In this document: positions 48,606 to 61,502 of the stretch, one piece after another
How the letters are laid out: each line of letters opens with the position of its first letter
How positions within the stretch are numbered: the first letter of the stretch is position 1
Assembly (NCBI GenBank): GCA_021397835.1
Contig: JAJFZO010000049.1
Location: 10,742,106 to 10,806,105, forward strand
Length of the DNA stretch: 64,000 bases
Source of the DNA: Moringa oleifera
Taxonomy: Eukaryota > Streptophyta > Magnoliopsida > Brassicales > Moringaceae
Direction: 5' to 3'
Position numbers and translations under genes: made by a program
The notes under the pieces: model-generated
Told to the model about the DNA's origin: nothing
The model's input: the letters and a program-made list of their open reading frames with translations, nothing else
Database searches by the model: none

Positions 48606-48684
48606 CGAAAGGAGAGGAATTCGAACCCTCGATACGAATAACTCATACAACGGATTAGCAATTAGTCCATTAAGCCATTTCTCC
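48606..48684 (-). pseudogene. trnS-GCU: trnS-GCU with D-arm deletion
   Basis: A minus-strand match to plastid tRNA-Ser(GCU), 79 nt against 88. The anticodon loop GATTGCTAATCC-like region, long variable arm and T arm remain, while about nine bases (AAGCGGCGG region) between D arm and anticodon stem are missing. Confidence 0.88.
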
Positions 48685-49563
48685 TAATTGAAAAAGGATA
48701 ATTACTATCTTACATTACACAAAAACTAATACTTAAAAAAAAAGCCCTTTTTTACTTTTTTAATACTTTACTTTTTTTTTGTATAGATTATTAATTATAT
48801 ACAATACAACTTATATATATATATATATATATATATAACTTTTATCAGAAATTCCATTTAGATAAAGAAATAGTTTGAAAGAGATATTTCAAATGAAAAT
48901 ATAAAAAAGAATAGCATCTTTTTGATTTTGTCTCGTCTAAAAAGGTCTTTTTTTATATCCACAGCCTGGCCTCGTTAGTACCCAGCCGGGCTTTTTTTTG
49001 TACAATGAATCAAATCATTCCATTGAATCATAGCTAAAATGATTCTTTTTTTTTATTTGAAATAAAAAAATGTGCTTGTGATAAAGAATCAAAGTGTCAT
49101 TTATTTTTCTTTTTATTTTAATTTTTTTATTTACATTTATTAAAACAAAAGAAAATCTTAATTATAATATATTAATAATATAATATATTTTTTATTTTAA
49201 AATTTTATATTATATTATTTATTTTATAATAAATTATATTATAATAAATTTTATTATATATTTTTCTTAAAATAAGGCAAATATTGATTTTTGCCAATAC
49301 ATTTTTATGTTATGACCTAAGCCTTTTTGCTGAGCCTTATCTATCAAAATTCCTCCAATAAAAGAAAAAAAGACCTTATTATTTTATTTAGTTATTAAAC
49401 TAAATAACTCAAATGAGCCCTCTTTTACTAATTTCATTAGGTCTTTTGATAAAACACGTCAATGCTCTAATTTTCAAGATTTTTTTTGATTCTATTTTAT
49501 TTTGATTACGTCTAATTACCTTGTTCGACAAAAGATCCTTCTATATACAATAATCGCATTGCA
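48685..49563. other. trnS-trnG spacer copy with TA microsatellite
   Basis: Very AT-rich plastid spacer. A (TA)13 run is at 48812-48837, and a low-complexity TATTATA-rich stretch at 49150-49265. No gene is recognised. Confidence 0.75.
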
Positions 49564-49586
49564 GCGGGTATAGTTTAATGGTGCAA
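49564..49586 (+). pseudogene. trnG-UCC: trnG-UCC 5' exon only
   Basis: The 23-nt 5' exon (GCGGGTATAGTTTAATGG...) is followed by the intron start (GTGCGAT). The 3' exon and the downstream trnR-UCU are not found before atpA, so the gene is cut. Confidence 0.85.
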
Positions 49587-50040
49587 GTGCGATTCGTTTT
49601 ATTAACCCCCTTAATAGTTAAGGGGTCCTTTGATTTGGTTCGTCTTATGATCAAAATCTTTATCTCTTAAAAGGATTTAATCTTTTACCTTTCAATAAAA
49701 AATTCGAGGAAGAGTATACATTCTCGTGATTTGTATCCAAGAGTCAATTATAAATTGAAAAATTAATTTGATTATGAAATTATGAAACATAATTTTTGAA
49801 TTAGATCGCTATTTCTAATTGAATAAGTATGAGAAATAGATCCATAGGTAAAGATAGAAAAATTTATTTCTAATCGTAATTTTTGAATGTGACCTGTTTG
49901 TTCCTGGATAGCAGTTTTGAAAGAAATCATATCCTCTACCAAGACATCCACCAAGCTAAAATAATATGTCGATGTCTCTAGTAAACTAAAGTTATCGTTT
50001 ATTAGCTATTTTGCTTAAATTTTTTCTATACAAAACAAAA
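49587..50040. other. trnG intron part and rearranged junction to atpA
   Basis: 49587 to about 49875 is trnG intron in plastid orientation. The piece 49880-50020 appears to read in the opposite orientation, with a stretch around ACTTTAGTTTACTAGAGAC (minus strand) that I recall from further along the same intron. A 27-bp segment at 49921-49947 is the exact inverse of 50083-50109 in atpA. Confidence 0.6.
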
Positions 50041-51517
50041 ATTGAATAGCTTCTTTCAAAATGGCTTCTGCTTCCTTAGTGAATGTCTTGGTAGAGGATA
50101 TGATTTCTTGGAATTGAGGTTTATTCATTTTTAAGTAAGTACGTAGCTCAACGAGAAATTTTCTTACCTATCCAAGTTCTAATAGATAAAGATAACCATT
50201 CATTCCGGTATAAATGGTCATTATCTGTTCTTCCACCGTGAGAGGGGCTGATTAGGATTGTTTTGAGTAACTCACGTAATCATTGACCTCTTACCAATTG
50301 ATTCTGAGTAGCTTTATCGAGATCAGAAGTAAATTTCGCAAAGGCTTCTAATTCGGCGAATTAAGCCAATTCTAATTTTAATTTGCTAGCTACTTGTTTC
50401 ATAGCTTTAATTTGAGCTGCAGATCCGACTCTGGAGACAGAAATACCTACATTAATAGCAAATCTAATTCTAGCATTGATAGATCGACGGATAAGAATAT
50501 TTGTCCATTTGCAATGGAGATTACATTAGTAGGAATATAAGCCGAAATGTTTCCCGACTGGGTCTTAACTATTGGTAAAGCAGTCATACTTCCTTCACCT
50601 AACTAAGAGCTTGATTTAGCGGCTCTTTCTAAAAGATGTGAATGCAAATAAAAAAAATCTCCTGGATAAGCTTCACGACCAAGTGGTGTTCGTAATAGAA
50701 GAGGCATTTGGCAATAAGCCTGTGCTTGTTTGGAAGGATCATCATAAATGATTGAAGTGTGTCGTTCATGGTACATAAAATATTCAGCCAAAGCAGCTTT
50801 TGTATAAGGCACGAGATATTGTAATATAGCTAGAGAATCCGTCGTTTCAGTTACCACAATAGTGTATTTTATCGCCCTCCTTTCCTAAAAAGTGGTCACT
50901 ACCTGAGCCACAGAAGATGCTTTTTGACCAATAGCTATATAAACACATATTACATTTTGCCCTTGTTGATGGAGAATTGTATCAATGGCTACTACTATTT
51001 TACTAGTCTGTCTATTATTCTCGTTGCCTATGTCCTATAGGGATCATCGAATTAATAGCAACAAGTCTTGTTTTAAGAGGCTCATATACGAAACATCTTG
51101 AAATAATACCTGGAGCAGGAGATTCAATTAACTGAGATTCAAAAGCTGAAATCTCAACTCTGCCATCAATAGAAATTTAGCCAGGGCACTTATAACACGA
51201 CCCAAAAAAGCCTCACTCACGAGTATCTGCGCAATTTTTCATATTGCTTTGATAGAACTTCCCTCTTGTATCATCAAATTGTCACCCATTAATACAACAC
51301 CAACATTATTTGATTCTAAATTTAGGGCAATGCCTATCATACCCTATTTAAATTCTACTAATTCACTTGCCATTACTTCATCAAGACCATAAATATGAGC
51401 AATGTCATCGCCTACTTAAAGTACGAAACTGATATTTACAATCTTTACTTCTCTATGATATTGCTCAATACGTTCACGAATAATATTACTAATTTTGTTG
51501 GCTCTAATGGTTACCAT
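50041..51517 (-). pseudogene. atpA: Plastid atpA (ATP synthase CF1 alpha), 3'-truncated decayed copy
   Basis: In plastids this is the alpha subunit of ATP synthase. It starts at the ATG at 51517 (MVT.RA.KI then INNIR-like, across frames). The C-terminal part reads [20 protein letters not shown] and [17 protein letters not shown] and then breaks off near 50041, losing about the last 15 codons. A clear central block is 50603-50857 ([37 protein letters not shown]). The P-loop region near 51020-51040 has lost about 13 bp. Confidence 0.94.
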
Positions 51518-51577
51518 GAGTATTTCCTAATTCTTTTTTTGAAGCAAAAAAATAATGCCTATAATAAAAGTAAAGGA

Positions 51578-52800
51578 CTAGTCCATTATTTCTTTCATCA
51601 TCCCAAACATACCAATATTAGCATTAATGGTATGTGAATGTAACTCCTTACTCAAACAACTATTCAGAGTTCCTATAGCTCTTTATAAAGTTTGTTGGAA
51701 AACCCGTTGTCGAACTTGATTAATTAATCTTTGTTGTTAAAAAAAAATGGTTTCATTTTTGTAATTTTCTAATTATTCCAAAGTCTTATAAGTTGAATTA
51801 ATTAAATTCGATTTTTCTCATTCTATCTCAGAGTATCTATTCACTCAAAACTGATCCGCCTCTATTTTTACTTTGCGTAAGCGAGTCTGAGCTTTTTCTA
51901 ACTATTCAATGGCCCCTCTGCGTAGCTCTTTTGAATTTTGAATATTATTCACGATCCTCTGTTTTTGATTATCTAACAAGTCACTTAATGAATGTGGATT
52001 ATCTTTACATTCATTTCAAAAAATTCCATGATCCCTTTCGGAACCAAACATGAATCTTTCGATTCGTTTGGCTCTCATGCTTAATTACTTCAATCACTTA
52101 TACTTATGGGGGGTTAATTAACATATCTTTTTCTTTTTAATGTAATGAGCCTATCCTCTCCCTCACTTCTCTATTCATATTATAAAAAAAATCAAGGATG
52201 ATCACTAATCCAAGATCAAAATATTTGAAGGATTCTTCTGACCAACCAAAGATATATAATTGTCAGCAAAGTTGTTTCTTTTTTTTTTTTTTTCAAATCC
52301 AAAGAATTCTTCTTACTTTATACTTAGGTCATCAATTTAGCATTAGAAAAAAAAGGTTTTGAAATACCCATTTTTCCATTTCCAATAAAAATAAAAGGGC
52401 TCAAATCATTTTGTTGACATTAGTGTTTTATATAAAAAAAATTCTAACTATTCGTTTTGAAAATATTTCTATTTTAACCACAGTAGTAGAAAGAGTACCA
52501 TGCTGCATCTGGAATTCAAAGGGTTTAGCTTTAACCATGTTAATGATCTTAGATTTTTGGTTGATAGAAAATCAAAGTACAATAGATTTACCAATGCATC
52601 ATGAAATGCTATGGTTCTTAAATATGATTTTTAAAATTTATTCAGAAGTAATTCGCGAGATCATGCACCTCCTAGTTCTAAAGTGCAACTGGGTGGATCC
52701 AGCCTATTCTTGAAATAAATAACTCGCACACTTTACCTTTTCAAAAAAGATCAATACACCAAGCACTATACTTAGATTTATTGGATTTGTTGCTAAAATA
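51578..52800 (-). pseudogene. atpF: Plastid atpF (CF0 subunit I/b) with intron, 5' end missing
   Basis: In plastids AtpF forms the peripheral stalk of ATP synthase. Exon 2 (about 51578-51986) reads [38 protein letters not shown] and [13 protein letters not shown], with several CAA-to-TAA and CGA-to-TGA stops. The group II intron runs to 52739 with its GTGCGAG start. Exon 1 keeps only [19 protein letters not shown] (52740-52800); its first 25 or so codons are gone and it is joined directly to atpH-atpI spacer. Confidence 0.92.
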
Positions 52801-53282
52801 ATGGTATTAAAATATCAGTATTTGATTGAGCTAAATTTATGCAATTTAATTTATTATTTATTAATATTTTATTTTGGTCAATTGTTGAATTGAATGTAAT
52901 CGACTAAAATTGAAATTGTGCATCGTTCTAAAAAAGATCTTTTTTTAATCATTTTTAATCACATGCAATAAATTGATACCATAAGAATTCTTATTCAAAT
53001 TATTTTCTCCTAATATTTAATTTGACTGAAATTGAATAAACAAAACAATATAAATATGAAGAGAATATTGATTGGAGATAGGCATAATAAATAAATGGAC
53101 CGAACGGGAATTTTAGGAAAAAGATATTTTAGATTTCTTTCATTTTTTTTAATTACAATTCCATACTATCGTAATCTTTTTTGCTATTACTCTGGATTGT
53201 ATGTACCGTATTTGTATATTTATGTTCCTTAAGTAGATTACCCATACATTGGATTGGGATAAAAGGCTATTTCAAAAACTAG
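52801..53282. other. atpH-atpI spacer copy joined to atpF; atpH deleted
   Basis: From about 52810 this is atpI upstream-side spacer and matches the inverse of 63203-63671. atpH, which should lie between atpF and this spacer, is absent. Confidence 0.8.
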
Positions 53283-54026
53283 TCAATGACGACCATCCAT
53301 AGATTCGCTTATATAAGCTGCAGCTAAAGTTGCAAAAATAAAAGCTTGAATGTCGCTTGTAAATAATCCAAGGAACATCACAGGTATAGGAACCAGTAAA
53401 GGTACTAAAGAAATAAGAACAACAACTACTAATTCATCAGCTAATATATATCCGAAAAGTCAAAAACTAAGTGATAAAGGTTTTGTGAAATCTTCTGAGA
53501 TGTTAATGGGTAAAAGAATTGGAGTTGGTTGAATGTATTTATTGAAATATCCTAATCCTTTTTTGGTAAGACCTGCATAGAAATACGCTACTGACGTGAG
53601 TAAAGCTAAAGCAATGGTAGTATTTATATCATTCGTAAGTGTAGCTAACTCCCCATAAGGTAACTGTATGATTTTCCAAGGTAAAAGCGCATCTAACTGG
53701 TTAGAAACAAAAATAAATAGAAACATAGTTCCAATAAAGGGAACCCATGGACCATATTCTTCTCAAATCTAAATTTTACTCATGTCTCGAATGAATTCAA
53801 AAGCATATTCGAAGAAATTTTGGCTGTCAGTTGGAATGGTTTGTGGATCCTGAACCGCTATAACGGCGGAACCTAATAAGATAGCAGGTACAACCCAATA
53901 AGTAATAAGTACTTGAGCATGAACTTGTAAAACTCCTATTTTCTAATAGAAATGTTGGCCTACCTCTACATCAGATAGATCGTATAACCTTTTTAGTGCA
54001 TTGATGGAATATGATATAACATTCAT
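53283..54026 (-). pseudogene. atpI: Plastid atpI (CF0 subunit IV/a), copy A
   Basis: In plastids AtpI is the proton-channel subunit a of ATP synthase. The copy has the full 744 nt. An 88-codon open block (53460-53726) reads [20 protein letters not shown] and [20 protein letters not shown]. It is disrupted elsewhere by stops such as CGA-to-TGA after SLSF (53457-53459). Compare copy B at 62460-63202. Confidence 0.95.
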
Positions 54027-54267
54027 ATTGCCTCCTGACAAAAATAAGAACTTTAAATTATTTTGATTCAATCATTTCTCGTTTATGACTTATCTACTTG
54101 AATTGTATATTTTGGTTTTGGATGCCAACTAAACTAATCACATAATATCTACATTTATTTTTACCTCTTTTTTTTTATGCGGTTTAGGAGTAGTAACTGA
54201 TTCCATAAATCTAGGAAGCCATACCCCCTCAAAAAAAAAAATTATCTTATTATTAATCAAGGATTTT
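54027..54267. other. rps2-atpI spacer, copy A
   Basis: Noncoding spacer with an A-run at about 54231-54241. Its inverse copy at 62207-62459 has a G-run instead at about 62246-62258. Confidence 0.75.
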
Positions 54268-54966
54268 TTATATAACTAAAATGATCCTCACAAATCGTGA
54301 ATACTAATTTGTTAAGAATTAATCAAATTGAAGTAATAGCATCATCATTTGTTGGAATTGAAACATCTGCGAGATCGAGATCACAGTTTGTATCGATTAA
54401 AGAAATTGTTAGAATTCCCAAAGTTATACATTCTCGAAGAGCCCTATATTTTTCTTATTGATCGATGATGATTACAATATCAGGCAAGCTTGTCATGTAT
54501 TTAATCTCACCTAGATATGTTTACAAGTGAGATAATTATCTCTTCAACATAGCTGCATCTCTTTTCGAAAGACGGTTGAGCCTCCCTGTCTTTGTTCCTT
54601 TCTCAAGTCTCTAAACTTATGAAGTCTCATTTCTATAGTGGACCAATTTGTTAACATACCACTAAGCCATTTTTTATTAACGTAATGACATTGAGCCCTT
54701 ATTGCAGCCCACGCCACTAAATCAGCTGCATTATTTTTTGTCTCAACAATTAGGAATTGTTTTCCCCTACTCGCTGCATCAAACACTAAATCATAAGCTT
54801 TTGATAAAAAGCGAGCAGTTTTAGTCAGATTTGTAATATGAATACCTTTACGCATCGCAGAGATGTAAGATGCCATTCTAGGATTCCATTTTCTAGTACC
54901 ATGACTAAAATGAACTCCTACTTCCATCATCTTTTCCAAATTGATGTTCCAATATCATTTTGCCAT
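54268..54966 (-). pseudogene. rps2: Plastid rps2, copy A
   Basis: In plastids rps2 encodes 30S protein uS2. A 131-codon open block (54544-54939) reads [40 protein letters not shown] and [20 protein letters not shown]. The start region has an in-frame problem just upstream (54940-54966), and the C-terminal third after FRKEMQLC is shifted. Length is 699 nt against about 711. Confidence 0.95.
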
Positions 54967-55196
54967 TTCTCCTCACACTTCTTCTTTTTTTTTTCAAAAG
55001 AAAAAAAGAGAAAGGAGGTACCTTGAAATAAATATTTATTTTGATGGAACCTTCTTTTCTACGAGAGATTGACTGTTTATACATGATCCAAGCCATTACT
55101 TTCTATTCGTTATTATCTTTATTACTGTTAACAAATTAAAAAATCAAGTGACTATAGCGAATAATGAATAGTTAAGTTAAAAACATGAATCCACTC
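54967..55196. other. rpoC2-rps2 spacer, copy A
   Basis: Short AT-rich spacer with a T-run and A-run near 54982-55010. It matches the inverse of 61271-61502. Confidence 0.75.
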
Positions 55197-58100
55197 TTAA
55201 GAATCATTAAATCTTATACAAGATCATTTGGATGTATTATGTAAATTCTTTGCAATAGATATAAATTCTTTTTTCTATTTTCAAAAGAATGCTAGGTCTT
55301 GAACAATGCACTAATCCATTGCATCCGGTACTTGCGGGAATCATCCCCCTAGAATAACGTCCTCTTTGAGGCCTTTCAACCAATCAATATGACCTCGGAG
55401 AGTAGCTTTTGCTAAAACTCAATTGGTTTCTTGAAAACTTGCTTTGGATATAAAACTTTGAGTATTCAGAGATGCTCTCGTTATTCCTAATAAGATGGCT
55501 GAATAATAGATAGCTTCTTCTAAAGCATATCCCGTTCGTTCTACTCGTAATAATCCAATCAGTTCTCCAGGTAAAAAAATATTAGACATTCCCTCTTCTG
55601 AAACCAAGACTTTTGATGTTATTTGACATACAATAATTTCTATGCGCATATTATGGATCCGCACCCTTAGGATCGATAAACCTTCTAGATTATATTAACC
55701 AAATAGATACTACTTTCCACTATAGTTAGCTTAGCAGAAATCAAGAATCCCCAAGGAATTCCAAGAATTCGTGTTATACGCTTGTTCTAACCCTCAACTA
55801 TCTTTTCTAGGTTCATTGGTATTGAATCAATTGAACATACTTCTAACACTTGTTCCACTTTTTGAAGACCTTGTCTTATATCACCATATCTCGATTTTTC
55901 ATATATAAATGTAACTAACGTATCACCTTCGTAAAGGATTTCTCCATAATGCCCATGAATAGTTACTCCTGGAGTAGCCAAATAAGGCTTAATTGATCTT
56001 ATTATTATAGAGTTAATTTGAAGAACTAAAACTTGACCCCATTTTAGGTGCAATCCGTTTTTGGCTGTGCATATATTTTCACAAATAAATTGCCTAAGAC
56101 TAATTATTGTGGACATTTCTTAACAATAATTATGATGATAATTTTAATGGAGAAAGTACCAATTCAAATTGAATGGATTCAAAACGATGTTACTCCATCA
56201 ATAGGGATTATAAATCCTCCTGTTTTCATCCATTAAGTAATATTTAATTACTTGAAAAATATGTTTTAAATTGTCAAGTTGAAAATATTTTGTTACCAAG
56301 ATCTAATTATGAGTAATTAAACGGTAAAATGAATAAAAATTCATAATTTGAATGGTTGTTCCTAAAGGGCATGATGAATTTCTAATTGTAATTAGAGGAT
56401 TCTTTTTAATTTTAATTGATTTTTTTTATCACGTTGTGATATTTTACATGATTGGATAGACTCATTCGAAAACAATTAGATGATGAAAAAATTATCAAAA
56501 TTAGCATTCCTTATATTTATCCAACAACGTACGAATAGTTTCGTGGTTTTGGCAAAGTAATTATTGAATCTTGCCTTGGAATAAATGGAATAAAATGGAT
56601 TGATGCGATCTGACCCATTATCAGAGATCAATCCTGAACCTAACAGATCATTCCTTTTTCTGATATACGAAATATGGGATTTCACTAAGTTGATTCTTAG
56701 GAAATCTTGAATCAGACAATTTGTACTCACTTCAACAAAGAAAGTATGGACCTCTTCGACGGAAGAGCTTCTGTTGTTTTGGTCCCAATTCAAGACTAAA
56801 AAAGTTCGAACCAATTGAATACTTGTGTCAGAAATTCTTCAAGTCGGTTTGCCATTTCCATAATGTATATAATTGATAACTCGAAATTGCATATTATCCT
56901 TCCCAAAATATATCATGTGGAAAGAGTGTTGCTAAATTTATACTGTCCGCTATCTCATATATGGCTACAGGTCGCACCAAAACAAAATACTTTTTCTTGA
57001 TAGGTGTGATCCATTAGATATAGATCCAATTTTTTAATTTTTTTGATTCCTTAGATTTTGTTTTTTGCCTTCTTGGCAGTATCAAGATGCCACTGTGTCA
57101 GGATATCTTATTTGTCTTTCCTAGAAAATGGATATCTCCAAAAAAGATTTTAGGTTCAATAATTTTTCTTTTCTCTCCACTGAGACCAATCTGTCTACTT
57201 GGCTTCTTGTATTTAAAGTGATTTGTTTTATCTACTTCAATGATACTATTGTTTCGTACCATTATGGAAGAAGATTCACGTAAAATATGCACTTCCTCGA
57301 GAATGAAAAAAAATCGATCTACTTTCATTTGATATTTTGTCTTAAATTTTTTGACTCCTCGATACTCAATCACATCCTCTCTTTTTGACAATTGAATGCG
57401 CCCCTCTAGTCCCATATTTAAGAATTCTTGAACCCTTTCTTCTGTATTGAGGATTGTCGAAAAAAGTGAGAATACTATTTCTACAAAAAATACCATTTAT
57501 GCGTATTTTAATTGAGATATATGAACGTGGCATTAGTTCTTTCTCTTGTTCTTGAATCAATTGGAATGGAATGATAAATTGATTTCTTCGCCTCTTTGCT
57601 AATAAATCTGAATTCTCATGCAGAATAGCAAAATTTATGAGATTACAATGACCAGTACCTATTACTCGATTAAATTTTGAATAATCAGGAATCTCATATT
57701 TTTTTATCAAAAAAAATCCAAACTAAAGAATTTGTGTCTTACTTGATCATTATTCACTGAAAGGCTGTAAATATACCTTCGTTCGATAGAAAGAGAATGA
57801 ATCTTCATTTGATCTTGATCCTTGTGGAGCGAAAAAGGAACTAGACTGTATCTGTATGAACCTTCTGATAATATCCATAAATGGCTTGTTTTTGGTAAGA
57901 GATGAACATTACTATATGTAAATTCAGGTGCATGGTACACACTGGTACTCCAATGCAGTTCTCCCTCTTAGTCAAAATAAATATGTTTTCGAACCTCTCT
58001 TTAAAATTATAAGTGTATGTTTCGTGTGAATCTCAGCAATCACTTGTTCTGATTCTACATATTGATCGTTTTGAACTAAAAGAAAAATTTTTGGTGGAAT

Positions 58101-58596
58101 AGTCACATTATGTATAGTATCTTCACTCTCAATAATTACAGACAAGTCTATATAACATAGAAAATAAGGATGCCCATGATGTGTACGTGTAGGATGAACC
58201 AAATCCTTATTGAATTTTATCTTTCCATTAGAAGGAGCTCGTACATGTTCTGTAGTACCCCCTATAAATACTCTACCAGTATGAAAAGTTCTTAATGTTA
58301 GTTGACTCCCTGGTTCTTCAATAGATTGACTCGTAATAATACCGACAACTTTTCCTAATTCAATCGGGTCACCGTGAGTGGGATTTTGACCATAACATAA
58401 TTGACGGATCTAAGATGTACTCCTACAAGTAAAAAGGGTTCGAATAGATATTGATTGTGTTTGAAAGGTTATGAATCAATTAACAAGTCCAATCCTAATA
58501 TCTCGATTTCAAATGGCGACACATCGCGGGCCCAGATATATATCATCTACTAATACACTGCCAATTAATATTTGTATAAAAATTCTTTATGGCATC
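55197..58596 (-). pseudogene. rpoC2: Plastid rpoC2 (RNA polymerase beta''), copy A, 5'-truncated
   Basis: In plastids this is the beta'' subunit of the bacterial-type RNA polymerase. The 3.4 kb cover the C-terminal two thirds. The start side (58320-58560) reads VDDIYLGPR and [16 protein letters not shown]; the end reads [39 protein letters not shown] and FNDS at the natural stop (55197-55199). It is split by many stops and shifts. At 58596/58597 it meets the inverted second copy. Confidence 0.94.
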
Positions 58597-61270
58597 ATCA
58601 AATAAAGATTCATTCTCTTTCTGTCGAACGAAGGTATATTTATAGCCTCTCAGTGAATAATGATCAAGTGAGACACAAATTCTTTAGTTTGGATTTTTAT
58701 TAATAAAAAAAATGGGATTCCTGATTATTTAGAATTTAATTGAATCATAGGTATTGGTCATTGTAATATCATAAATTTTGTTATTCTTCATGAGAATTCG
58801 GATTTATTAGAAAAGAGTCAAAGAAATCAATTTATCATTCCATTCCAATCGATTCAAGAACAAGAGAAAGAACTAATGTCATGTTCAAGTATCTCGATTG
58901 AAATACCCATAAATGGTATTTTTCGTAGAAATAGTATTGTTGCTTTTTCGATGATCCTCGATATAGAAGAAAGAGTTCAAGAATTCTTAAATATGGGACT
59001 AGAAGGGCACATTCAATCATCAAAAAAGAGGATGTGATTGAGTGTCGAGGAGTCAAAACATTTAAGACAAAATACCAAACGAAGGTAGATCGATTTTTTT
59101 TCATTCTCGAGGAAGTGCATATTTTACCTGAATATTCTTCCATAACGGTACGAAATAATAATATCATTGGAGTAGATACACAAATCACTTTGAATAAAAG
59201 AAGCCAAGTAGGTAGATTGGTCCGAGTGAAGAGAAAAAAAAGCATTTTACTTAAAATATTTTCTAGAGATATCCATTTTTTTGATAAAGATAGATAAGAT
59301 ATCCTGACACAGTGGCATCTTGATACGGCCAGGAAGATGAAAAACAAACTCTAAAGAATCAAAAAAATTGAAAAATTGGATCTATGTTCAATGAATCATA
59401 GATAGCGGACAGGAAGGTGAAAAATATTTTGTTTTAGGGCAACCTGTAGCCACATATGAGATAGCAGATGGTATAAATTTAGCAACACGCTTTCCATATG
59501 ATTTATTTTGGGAAAAGGATAATAAGCAATTTGGAGTTGTCAATTACATCCTTCATGGAAATGGCAAACTGGCTCGGGGAATTTTTGACTCAAGTATTCA
59601 ATTGGTTTAAACTTGTTTGGTCTTGAATTGGAACCAAGAAAACAAAAGTTCTTCCATCAAAAATTTTCGTACTTTCCTTGTTAAAGTGAGCACAAATGGT
59701 CTGATTCGAGATTTCCTAAGAATCAACTTAGTGAAATCCCATATTTTGTATATTAAAAAAAGGAACGATCGGTAAGGCTCAGGATTGATATCTGATAATG
59801 GGTCAGATCGCATCAATCCGTTTTATTCCATTTATTCTAAGGCAAGGATTCAACAATCACTTAGCCAAAATCATAAAACTATTCATACATTATTGAATAG
59901 AAATAAGGAATGCCAATCTTTGATAATTTTATCATCATCTAATTGTTTTTGAATGGGTCCATTCAATCATGTAAAATATTACAATGTAATAAAAGAATCA
60001 ATTGAAATTAAAAAGAATCCTCTAATTACAATTAAAAATTCATCAGGCCTTTTAGGAACAGCCATTGAAATTACAAATTTTTATTCATTTTACCGTTTAA
60101 TAACTCATAATCAGATCTAGGTAACAAAATATTTTCAACTTGACAATTTAAAACATATTTGTCAAGTAATTAAATATCACTTAATGGATGAAAATGGGAG
60201 GATTTATAATCCCCATCGATGGAGTAACATCGTTTTGAATCTATTCAATTTGAATTGGTATTTTCTCCATCAAAATAATTATTGTGAAGAAACGTCCACA
60301 ATAATTAGTCTTGGGAAATTTATTTTGAAAATGTATGTATAGCCAAAAACAGACCGCACCTAAAATTGGGTCAAGTTTAATTCTTCAAATTGACTTTGTA
60401 GTAATAAAATCAGCTAAGCCTTATTTGGCTACTCCAGGAGCAACTATTCATGAGCATTATGGAGAAATCCTTTACAAAGGAGATACCTTAGTTACATTTA
60501 TATATGAAAAATTAAGATCTAGTGATATAACACAAGGTCTTCCAAAAGTGGAATAAGTGTTAAAAGTATGTTTAATTGATTCAATATCAATGAACCTAGA
60601 AAAGAGAGTTGAGGATTGGAACAAGCGTATAACACAAATTCTTGGAATTCCTTGGGGATTCTTGATTAGTGCTGAGCTAACTATAGTGCAAAGTCGTATC
60701 TCTTTGGTTAATAAGATCCAAAAGGTTTATCGATCCCAAGGATGCAGATCCATAATAGGCATATAGAAATTATTTTACGTCAAATAACATCAAAAGTCTT
60801 GGTTTTAAAAGAGGGAATGTTTAATGTTTTTTTTTACCTAGGGAACTGATTGGATTGTTACAAGCAAAACGAAATGGAATGTACTTTAGAAGAAGCAATC
60901 TGTTATCGAGCCATCTTATTAGAAATAACAAGAGCATCTCTGAATACTCAAAGTTTTATATCCGAAGCAAGTTTTCAAGAAATCACTCGAGTTTTAGCAA
61001 AAGTTGCTCTCTACAGTAGTATCGATTGGTTGAAAGGCCTGAAAGAGAGCATTGTTCTAGGGGGGATGATCCATGCGGGTATCGATTTCAAAGGATTAGC
61101 ACACTATTCAAGACCCAACATTCTTTTGGAAATAAAAAAAGAATTTATATTTATTTATGGGGGAAATGAGAGATATTTTCTTCCATCAAAGAGAATTATT
61201 TAACTCTTGCATTGCAAAGAATTTACATAATGCATCCGAACGATCTTTTATAGGATTTAATGATTCCTAA
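58597..61270 (+). pseudogene. rpoC2: Plastid rpoC2, copy B, C-terminal half
   Basis: Same gene as copy A but on the plus strand, from the region before [12 protein letters not shown] (59040-59080) to the natural TAA at 61268-61270. Landmarks are [40 protein letters not shown] (60438-60500), [20 protein letters not shown] and [17 protein letters not shown]. Its stops and indels are mostly different from those of copy A. Confidence 0.94.
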
Positions 61271-61502
61271 GAGTAGATTCAGGTTTTTAACTTAACCACT
61301 TGTTATTTATCGTAGTAATTTGATTTGTTAATTTGTTAACAGTAATAAAGATAATAACGAATAGAAAGTAATGGCTTGGATCGTGTATAAACGGCCAATC
61401 TCCAGTAGAAGAAAAGGTTCCATCGGAATAAATATTTATTTCAGGGTACCTCTTTTCTCTTTTTTTTTTTTTTTTGAAAAAAAAGAGGAAGTGTGAGGAG
61501 AA
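61271..61502. other. rpoC2-rps2 spacer, copy B
   Basis: Spacer with an 18-base T-run at about 61459-61476, expanded compared with copy A. Confidence 0.75.

Larger units (their letters stand above)
52810..57813 (+). repeat. Left arm of a 10.9-kb imperfect palindrome
   Basis: This 5.0-kb arm carries atpI, rps2 and most of rpoC2 on the minus strand. It is inverted and repeated at 58597-63671. The arms differ at many sites and by small indels, each with its own stops. Confidence 0.92.

Noticed and set aside
48812..48837. (TA)13 run as a regulatory or replication signal
   Set aside because: It is a common microsatellite in an AT-rich plastid spacer.
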